A stretch of DNA of 11,683 nucleotides from Nitrospinota bacterium (lineage in GTDB: Bacteria > Nitrospinota > Nitrospinia > Nitrospinales > VA-1), in assembly GCA_022567815.1 (NCBI GenBank), contig JADFGI010000059.1, positions 1 through 11,683 of the forward strand, read 5' to 3'. The notes beneath the pieces were generated by a model that saw nothing but the letters and a program-made list of their open reading frames with translations, did not search any database and was not told where the DNA came from. Numbering within the stretch: position 1 is the first letter of the stretch; each line of letters starts with the position of its first letter. A program made the position numbers and the translations under genes. Of this stretch, positions 6,791-11,683 are shown piece by piece.

Positions 6791-6850
6791 TGGCCAGCGT
6801 CACGCTGGCCCCAATATTGACGACCAGTGTGACGCTGGATCCAATATTGA
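6791..6850 (+). repeat. Tandem pair of CCAGCG-type palindromic repeats, copies 3 and 4
   Basis: Two adjoining 30-base units (6791-6820, 6821-6850) are identical at 24 positions and both end in CCAATATTGA. Unit 1 holds the perfect palindrome GGCCAGCGTCACGCTGGCC (6792-6810). Unit 2 has CCAGTGT-G-ACGCTGG with one G-T pair. CAATATTG is itself palindromic. The array begins 34 bases after the stop of the large membrane-protein gene. The remaining gap (6851-6970) shows no gene; it holds the heptamer array described separately and the ribosome binding site of the next gene. Confidence 0.75.
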
Positions 6851-6924
6851 GGAAGCATTGGTTTTCCTTATACGCCGGAGATTTTTGGGTAGCAATACAT
6901 TTTCGTTTGGCAACACAGCCTTTC

Positions 6925-6952
6925 CGGTCTGCTGTCTGCGGTCTCCGGTCTC
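6925..6952 (-). repeat. Four tandem GGTCTG-like heptamers
   Basis: Four seven-base units, CGGTCTG, CTGTCTG, CGGTCTC and CGGTCTC, end 18 bases before the start of the TPR gene. On the minus strand they read as CAGACCG-like units, the same motif as the exact three-unit array at 1443-1463, in opposite orientation. Confidence 0.55.
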
Positions 6953-6970
6953 CCTTTACAGAGGTACTTT

Positions 6971-7717
6971 ATGCCCACCAAAGTAAAAATACTGTGGGTT
7001 TTTTGCAATATAGCAATCGTTCTCGGATTTATTTTTGTGGCCTATTCTTCAAAGATGGAAGAAGTGCGGCTGGATAATGAAGTTCATGACGAATTTGAGC
7101 AGGAGAGAGAGCGTCAAAAAGAAAAACTGATCAAATTGAAAAAGGGACAAAAGGTTCAGACCGTTAATTCGGTGAAACATGTCATGGAACTCAGCGCTCT
7201 CGGCAAGCATGAGGAGGCCTCGAATTTGGCGCAGAAATTATCGGAAGTCTTTCCCGAAAATGCCAATATTTTTGCATGGTGGGGGATATCCCTTGTTAAA
7301 GGAGGCTTGAAAAGTGCGGCGATTGAAAAATTTGTAAGGTCCACCCAGTTGGACCCGACCAACTCCAAAGCTTTCTTATACTGGGGGCTGACTTTGGCGA
7401 TGGATGGATATTTTAAAAAGGCCATTGATAAATACAAAATGGTGATCGAATTGGACCCTGAACACAGTAATGCTTATGCATATATGGGGGCGTCTTTCGA
7501 TCAATTGCACATGTACAATGAAGCGGAACAGAGTGTCGGCAAGGCGTTGGAAATAGATCCCTTAAATTCTGATGCCTACAAAGTTCTGATAGAGGTATTG
7601 TATCATTCGCAAAAATATGAGGAAGCTTGGAAAGCAGTGGATAAAGCTAAAAATGCCAATGTCAGTCTGTCGGAAAAGTTAATCGAGGAATTGTCGCAGG
7701 CATCGCCACATCCGTAA
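6971..7717 (+). CDS. Membrane-anchored TPR repeat protein
   Basis: 248 residues. One hydrophobic segment (residues 7-25) after a short basic N-terminus should act as an uncleaved anchor. A strongly charged stretch likely to be helical or coiled-coil follows (30-60, EQERERQKEKLIKLKKG). From about 65 to 232 there are roughly five tetratricopeptide units, for example SKAFLYWGLTLAMDG (132-146), NAYAYMGASFDQLHMYNEAE (167-186), and LDP/IDP at the unit joints. TPR arrays bind proteins, so this is a scaffold or assembly factor of unknown partner. The ATG has AGAGG just upstream (6959-6963) with about seven bases spacing. It follows a gene that also ends in TPR units, and the phrase LDPEH occurs in both, which suggests a shared role. 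Function cannot be named. Confidence 0.85.
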   Translation: MPTKVKILWVFCNIAIVLGFIFVAYSSKMEEVRLDNEVHDEFEQERERQKEKLIKLKKGQKVQTVNSVKHVMELSALGKHEEASNLAQKLSEVFPENANIFAWWGISLVKGGLKSAAIEKFVRSTQLDPTNSKAFLYWGLTLAMDGYFKKAIDKYKMVIELDPEHSNAYAYMGASFDQLHMYNEAEQSVGKALEIDPLNSDAYKVLIEVLYHSQKYEEAWKAVDKAKNANVSLSEKLIEELSQASPHP

Positions 7718-7925
7718 AAAAAATGGAGCATAATCAAAAATGAGCCCTTCATGGCATTTTAACTTCCAGGTTTGGCGGTAAACCATTGTTAATTAGCATT
7801 CCATTTTGAAATATTGTCTGGTATAATAATATTCGAGTATAATGTCTTTACAGAATAATCGGGTAACTCCTTTATTTAGCGCAAGTTAACGCCTGAAAGG
7901 GTTCAGTTTTTTTTGGGAGGCAAAT
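7718..7925 (+). promoter_or_regulatory. Gap with candidate promoters for the MlaA-like gene
   Basis: Two -10-like boxes are visible. TATAAT at 7838-7843 pairs with TTGTCT at 7814-7819 across 18 bases. TGGTATAAT at 7819-7827 resembles an extended -10 without a good -35. GGTTT/AAACC arms near 7770-7785 form a weak hairpin without a T-tract, so I do not call a terminator for the TPR gene. No small gene is seen. Confidence 0.45.
7916..7920 (+). promoter_or_regulatory. Ribosome binding site deciding a GTG start
   Basis: GGAGG lies five bases before GTG at 7926. The overlapping ATG at 7924 reads straight into TGA, so GTG is the only start that gives the MlaA-like protein with its signal peptide. 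Confidence 0.75.
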
Positions 7926-8972
7926 GTGATTAAAAGGTTTTGGCGTTGTAAGGAAGCAGGTTTGTTTTTATGCCTGATGTTTCAATGGGCATTTGTTCCT
8001 ATTACAGTAACCGCCAATGCCTTTTCCGGTACCCAGGGCGCAGGTCATTCAGGAAACTCCCTGCCTCAATTTATTTATGAAGTTGATGGGACTCTTGTTG
8101 CCCAAACCTCTGAAATTACAATATTACTTGAGAAACAGATTCCACCGGGCATTGACAGAAAAGAGGAAAATCCTCTAATTCCTGAAATAGATAAAAAGCA
8201 AGGTTTCCCTTTCCAAGAGTCTGGAGCTTTGACTGAAGGATTGGAAATTGAGGGGAGTTCTCAAGAGATGGGGCAAACCGCGCAAGCTTTGGAAACGGCT
8301 CCTCCGGTTGAATTTTATGAAGAATTGGAAGATCCGTTTGGTCCTCCGCCAGGCGAAGAGATTCCCGAATTGAAGGACCCCTTTGTGGGTTATAACCGGT
8401 GGATGTACAACGTTAATGAAGGTCTCTACGATTATTTAATGGAGCCATTGGCCAAGGGTTGGAGATTTGTCGTGCCGGAGGATTTTCGCATCGTAATCAG
8501 GAATGCGTTTGACAACGCCATTTCCCCTGTAAAACTCTTCAGCAGTTTGATTCAGGGCGATCTTGATAAATCGGGCAGGGTGTTAGGACGCCTCCTTATC
8601 AACACCACGGCAGGTTTGGGAGGCATGCTGGATGTCGCCGGCCAGGAATATGGCATTGAAAATGTTGATGAGGACTTTGATCAGGCTTTGGGTCATTATG
8701 ATGTTCCCACAGGCCCTTACATCGTCCTGCCGTTTTTTGGGCCTTCCACAGCCAGAAATTTAACTGGCCGTGTGGTGGATTCGTTTCTCAGTCCCAGCAT
8801 CTTCTTTGCGCCTTCATTTTTGGTCAGCGCAGGTATCACGGTCGGGGAAACCACCAACGATGTTTCCTTTATCATTGACGATAAAAAAGCGCTTGCGGAA
8901 AGCGCTATCGACGAATATGAAAGTGTCCGCGATTTTTACCATCAATATCGTGAAGGGTTGGTGAATAAATAA
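7926..8972 (+). CDS. MlaA (VacJ) family protein with an N-terminal extension
   Basis: 348 residues. Residues 150-345 are an MlaA domain: DPFVGYNRWMYNVNEGLYDY (151-170), WRFVVPEDFRIVIRNAFDN (179-197), SLIQGDLDKSGRVLGRLLIN (207-226), AGLGGMLDVA (229-238), EDFDQALGHYDVPTGPYIVL (249-268), FGPSTARN (271-278). MlaA proteins are outer-membrane lipoproteins that move mislocalised phospholipids from the outer leaflet to the MlaC/MlaFEDB route. Residues 1-32 look like a signal peptide cleaved after TANA. I see no lipobox cysteine, so it may not be lipidated. Residues 33-149 are an acidic, Pro-rich extension absent from the roughly 250-residue classical protein; it ends with ELEDPFGP (133-140), echoed by ELKDPFVG (148-155). 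No other mla gene is in the window. Start GTG with a good Shine-Dalgarno sequence. Confidence 0.88.
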   Translation: MIKRFWRCKEAGLFLCLMFQWAFVPITVTANAFSGTQGAGHSGNSLPQFIYEVDGTLVAQTSEITILLEKQIPPGIDRKEENPLIPEIDKKQGFPFQESGALTEGLEIEGSSQEMGQTAQALETAPPVEFYEELEDPFGPPPGEEIPELKDPFVGYNRWMYNVNEGLYDYLMEPLAKGWRFVVPEDFRIVIRNAFDNAISPVKLFSSLIQGDLDKSGRVLGRLLINTTAGLGGMLDVAGQEYGIENVDEDFDQALGHYDVPTGPYIVLPFFGPSTARNLTGRVVDSFLSPSIFFAPSFLVSAGITVGETTNDVSFIIDDKKALAESAIDEYESVRDFYHQYREGLVNK

Positions 8973-8980
8973 TTCCTCTT

Positions 8981-9045
8981 TCGTCCCCCCCTGATGAATG
9001 GGACGAGTATCGGTCCTTTAAAGTAACTTTCCTTTCTTTTACTTT
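8981..9045 (+). terminator. Possible terminator region after the MlaA-like gene
   Basis: TCGTCCC (8981-8987) pairs with GGGACGA (9000-9006) across a 12-base loop, eight bases after the stop. AAAGTAA (9020-9026) then pairs with TTACTTT (9039-9045). A pyrimidine-rich tract runs on to about 9080. Neither hairpin has the standard GC stem plus T-run, so the call is tentative. The rest of the gap up to 9160 shows nothing further. Confidence 0.35.
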
Positions 9046-9162
9046 TCCTCATATTTCTTCTTTTTGTCCCTTAGGGGTTCCCTCTCCTCGCCACATTTTG
9101 TATCCTGTTGGCAATCAAAATTTTAAACAAGCCGTAAATTCAGGAAGTTTCTGTTTTCCCTA

Positions 9163-9168
9163 AAGGAG
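9163..9168 (+). promoter_or_regulatory. Ribosome binding site deciding a GTG start
   Basis: AAGGAG lies seven bases before GTG at 9176, placing the start of the DUF255 protein immediately before the conserved N-terminal block NRLVNETSPYLLQHAHNPV. Confidence 0.75.
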
Positions 9169-9175
9169 TTGATCT

Positions 9176-11362
9176 GTGGAAACGCCCAAATACAGCAATC
9201 GACTGGTCAATGAAACCAGTCCTTACCTTTTGCAACACGCGCATAATCCGGTGGAATGGTTTCCCTGGGGACCGACTGCTCTGGACAAAGCCAGGAAGGA
9301 AAACAAACCCATTTTCCTGAGCATTGGTTATTCCGCCTGCCACTGGTGCCATGTGATGGCCCACGAATCATTCGAAGATGAGAAGACCGCAGAACTCATG
9401 AACCGATGGTTCGTCAATATCAAGGTGGACCGCGAAGAGCGCCCGGATGTTGACGCCGTTTACATGAAGGCTTTGGTGGAATTGACCGGTCACGGCGGAT
9501 GGCCTCTCAGTATATTTTTGACCCCGGACCAGAAACCGTTTTTTGGCGGCACCTATTATCCCCCCTCCAGAAAATACAATCGTCCAGGATTTTCCGACAT
9601 TCTGACCGAGGTCCATGAAAGGTTTTCCGGGCAAAGCTCGAATGTCACATCAAGGGCGGAACAGATCCTGAGCAAACTCAACTCAAGCCAATCTGCGCAT
9701 AAGGGTGGAAATTTTCCCGATCTGGATTTGATCGATAAGGCGGTGGAGATGTTGGAAAGTCGGTTCGATGCGGATTTGGGAGGATTCGGCAATGGCATGA
9801 AATTTCCCGAACCGATGATTTACACGCTCCTTTTACGACATTGGCAGAGGACGGGTTCGCAAACGGCTTTGGAAATGTTGGATAAAAGTTTGACTCATAT
9901 GGCCGAGGGCGGAATCAATGATCAGTTGGGCGGCGGCTTCCATCGTTATTCCACGGACAAGGAATGGAAGATCCCACATTTTGAAAAGATGCTTTATGAC
10001 AATGCCCTGTTGGCGAAATTGTTCATTGAAACGTTCCAAGCCACCAAGCAGGAAATATATAAAAACACCGCCATCGAAACCCTGGATTATGTCCTCAATG
10101 AATTGACTTCGTCCGATGGAGCTTTTTATTCCAGTCAGGATGCGGACACGTCAAGCGGAGAGGGGGAATATTATGTCTGGGAATTGAAAGAGGTGCTGAA
10201 TCTTTTGGGTCCGCGTCATGCCAAGGTTTTTGCCAGGGTTTATGGCGTCACTCCTTCGGGGAATATCGGAAAGAAAAATGTTCTGCGCGTTGTGAAATCC
10301 ATGGAAAAGGTTTCAGCGGAGGAAGGCATCGCTATCTTTGAAGTTCAGCACATTGTGACCAAAGGCAAAGAAACGCTTTTGGAAGCGCGGAATAAAAGAC
10401 AAAAACCCGCAACCGATGAAAAAATAATCACCGCCTGGAATGGACTCATGATCACTGCCTTGAGCCGGGGAGCCTCGGTGTTGGGGGAGGCGAAATATCT
10501 CTTAGCCGCCCGAAGTGGCGCAAAATTTATTTGGGATCATATGTGGGGCGGTGAGGGGCTTCTGCGTATTCATAAGGATGGGATAAGTAAAATCAACGGT
10601 TGCCTGGACGATTACGCGTGCTTTCTGCAAGCCCTGCTGTCGCTTTATGAGGCCTCGTTTGAATTTGAATGGATCGAAAAAGCCCGGCAGGTGGCGGATA
10701 AAATGATCGAGGAATTCTGGGATGGTGAGAATGGCGGATTCTATATGACCGGCGAATCTCAGGAACCGTTGATTACGAGGCTCAAAAATCCGGCGGATGA
10801 AGCCATCCCCTCGGCCAATGCCATCGCGGTGCTTTCACTGGTCACCCTTGGCCATCTCACGGGTAAGGAAGAGTACCGGGAAAAAGCCGGGGAGGCGTTG
10901 AAAGCCTTTCAACCGCTCATGGAAAAAAGTCCGGCGGCGTTTACCGGTTGTCTGTCGGCGTTGGATTCCTGGTCATCCTCGCCCACGGAAGTTATTTTTA
11001 CAGGATCCAAAGACGAGACGAGGTTCAAGGAAATGCAGGCCGCCGTTCAGGAGGATTACCGGCCCAACAAAATTCTGCTGTGGAGCGAAAACGAAACCAC
11101 GCAAAATGAACTCCCGCTGACACAAGGTAAGTCAGCCATCAAGGGAGAGCCGACCGTTTATCTTTGTCAACAGCAGACCTGCCAACCGCCTGTGCATTCC
11201 GGCAAAGCTCTGACGAATATTCTGGAACGGCCTCAGGAAATCCGCCTCAATATTTTTGATTTGGATAAACGCGTCGCCGAGATACAGACAAAGGAACAGG
11301 ACAAGTTTTTAGACGCTATGGGCGAAATCTTCAAACACTCCGGTCTCGGCGGGAAGAAGTGA
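9176..11362 (+). CDS. Thioredoxin-fold DUF255 protein (YyaL/SPATA20 family)
   Basis: 728 residues, near normal for the family. The N-terminal part (about 1-165) is the DUF255 thioredoxin-like domain: LVNETSPYLLQHAHNPVEW (10-28), SACHWCHVMAHESF (53-66) with the CxxC pair C55/C58, VDREERPDVD (84-93) and GGWPLSIFLTP (107-117). The rest resembles an alpha/alpha toroid of the six-hairpin glycosidase type, with GGGFHRYSTD (252-261), IPHFEKMLYDN (265-275) and TAWNGLMI (419-426). C664 and C669 (LCQQQTCQPP) form the conserved C-terminal cysteine pair. There is no signal peptide, so it is probably cytoplasmic. The family is widespread from bacteria to animals; its reaction is not established. Redox activity is suggested by CHWC, and a sugar-related role by the toroid. 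No truncation is seen. Confidence 0.92.
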   Translation: METPKYSNRLVNETSPYLLQHAHNPVEWFPWGPTALDKARKENKPIFLSIGYSACHWCHVMAHESFEDEKTAELMNRWFVNIKVDREERPDVDAVYMKALVELTGHGGWPLSIFLTPDQKPFFGGTYYPPSRKYNRPGFSDILTEVHERFSGQSSNVTSRAEQILSKLNSSQSAHKGGNFPDLDLIDKAVEMLESRFDADLGGFGNGMKFPEPMIYTLLLRHWQRTGSQTALEMLDKSLTHMAEGGINDQLGGGFHRYSTDKEWKIPHFEKMLYDNALLAKLFIETFQATKQEIYKNTAIETLDYVLNELTSSDGAFYSSQDADTSSGEGEYYVWELKEVLNLLGPRHAKVFARVYGVTPSGNIGKKNVLRVVKSMEKVSAEEGIAIFEVQHIVTKGKETLLEARNKRQKPATDEKIITAWNGLMITALSRGASVLGEAKYLLAARSGAKFIWDHMWGGEGLLRIHKDGISKINGCLDDYACFLQALLSLYEASFEFEWIEKARQVADKMIEEFWDGENGGFYMTGESQEPLITRLKNPADEAIPSANAIAVLSLVTLGHLTGKEEYREKAGEALKAFQPLMEKSPAAFTGCLSALDSWSSSPTEVIFTGSKDETRFKEMQAAVQEDYRPNKILLWSENETTQNELPLTQGKSAIKGEPTVYLCQQQTCQPPVHSGKALTNILERPQEIRLNIFDLDKRVAEIQTKEQDKFLDAMGEIFKHSGLGGKK

Positions 11363-11450
11363 TGAGCCGTATGCGGAAATGGTAAAATGTTAATTTAGTC
11401 AAGGAAGGACTTGGCCTCTTTAACCCTCTTTTTCTATTTGGTAGGAAACT
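11363..11450 (+). other. Gap before the restriction-modification gene
   Basis: Eighty-eight bases without a gene. TAGGA (11442-11446) lies four bases before the ATG at 11451 and is the ribosome binding site. No clear promoter or terminator hairpin is seen. Confidence 0.5.
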
Positions 11451-11683
11451 ATGCCTCTTAGCTGGAATGAAATTAAAAGCCGCGCCCTGAAGTTCTCCAA
11501 AGAATGGGAGGATGCTCATTATGAGAAAGGCGGAACGCACTCCTTTTATAACGAATTTTTTGATGTTTTTGGCATTTCCCGGCGCAAAGTAGGTTTTTAT
11601 GAACAGTCCATAAAAAAACTGAATAACAAACAGGGCTTCATTGACCTGTTCTGGCCAGGAACCTTACTGGTAGAGCAAAAATC
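11451..11683 (+). CDS. MmeI-like (type IIL) restriction-modification enzyme, N-terminal fragment
   Basis: The frame is open from ATG 11451 to the window edge, giving 77 full codons and part of a 78th (serine from either possible base set TCN). The sequence MPLSWNEIKSRALKFSKEWE, then FYNEFFDVFGISRRKV (32-47) and GFIDLFWPGTLLVEQKS (62-78), matches the start of large 'class I SAM-dependent DNA methyltransferase' proteins of the MmeI group. D65, nine residues, then E75-x-K77 reproduces the D-X9-E-X-K nuclease motif of MmeI. Such enzymes combine nuclease, adenine methyltransferase and target recognition in one chain of roughly 900 residues. The methyltransferase and target-recognition parts are outside the window, so the full architecture is inferred. 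Its presence suggests a defence region beyond the right edge. Confidence 0.82.
   Translation, partial: MPLSWNEIKSRALKFSKEWEDAHYEKGGTHSFYNEFFDVFGISRRKVGFYEQSIKKLNNKQGFIDLFWPGTLLVEQK

Noticed and set aside
6791..6850. Possible CRISPR repeats
   Set aside because: The two units adjoin with no spacer between them, differ at six positions, and relatives occur singly elsewhere.
6790..7077. Open frame of 95 codons on the plus strand
   Set aside because: It runs through the tandem palindromic repeats and heptamers and overlaps the start of the TPR gene in another frame; the product looks like translated repeat.

Overview
The window reads as chromosomal DNA from a Gram-negative (diderm) bacterium. 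An MlaA-type outer-membrane lipid-transport protein needs an outer membrane, and Shine-Dalgarno-led genes start with ATG, GTG and TTG. TPR-rich membrane proteins, moderate base composition and many small intergenic palindromes would fit Nitrospinota or a deltaproteobacterium-like lineage. That placement is a guess, because no rRNA or marker gene is present.

Layout. Bases 1-718 are the 5' part of an IS256-family (Mutator) transposase on the minus strand, cut by the window edge. An intergenic stretch with a hairpin-rich repeat follows (827-917). A DUF2203 gene (+) then converges on an inositol-monophosphatase-family gene, probably hisN-like (-). From 2554 to the end every gene is on the plus strand: a membrane-anchored SUMF1/FGE-fold protein without the catalytic cysteine pair; a 1039-residue membrane protein made of two related six-helix halves, a spermidine-synthase-like domain and a TPR tail; a membrane-anchored TPR protein; an MlaA-family protein with an unusual N-terminal extension; a DUF255/YyaL/SPATA20-type thioredoxin-fold protein; and the first 78 codons of an MmeI-like restriction-modification enzyme. 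The gaps between plus-strand genes are about 90-210 bp, so one tight operon is not evident.

The least ordinary feature is a set of short palindromic repeats in the gaps. Family 1 has a CCAGCG/CGCTGG hairpin followed by CCAAATATT-like sequence. It occurs four times, at or near gene 3' ends, and in one case it encodes the last eight codons and stop of the phosphatase gene. Family 2 is a composite of about 90 bp with GC-rich triloop hairpins, present twice. A relative of its terminal hairpin, and an inverted copy of its CCGCGTAGCG core, lie in frame inside the linker between the two halves of the large membrane protein. A third motif, a CAGACCG-like heptamer, forms short tandem arrays at two sites in opposite orientation.

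Functionally, the central block looks like envelope biology: periplasm-facing SUMF1 and TPR domains, a polytopic protein with a methyltransferase-fold domain, and MlaA. No pathway can be assigned from sequence alone. The two edges are accessory in character, an insertion sequence on the left and a probable defence gene on the right. No tRNA, rRNA or CRISPR array was seen.
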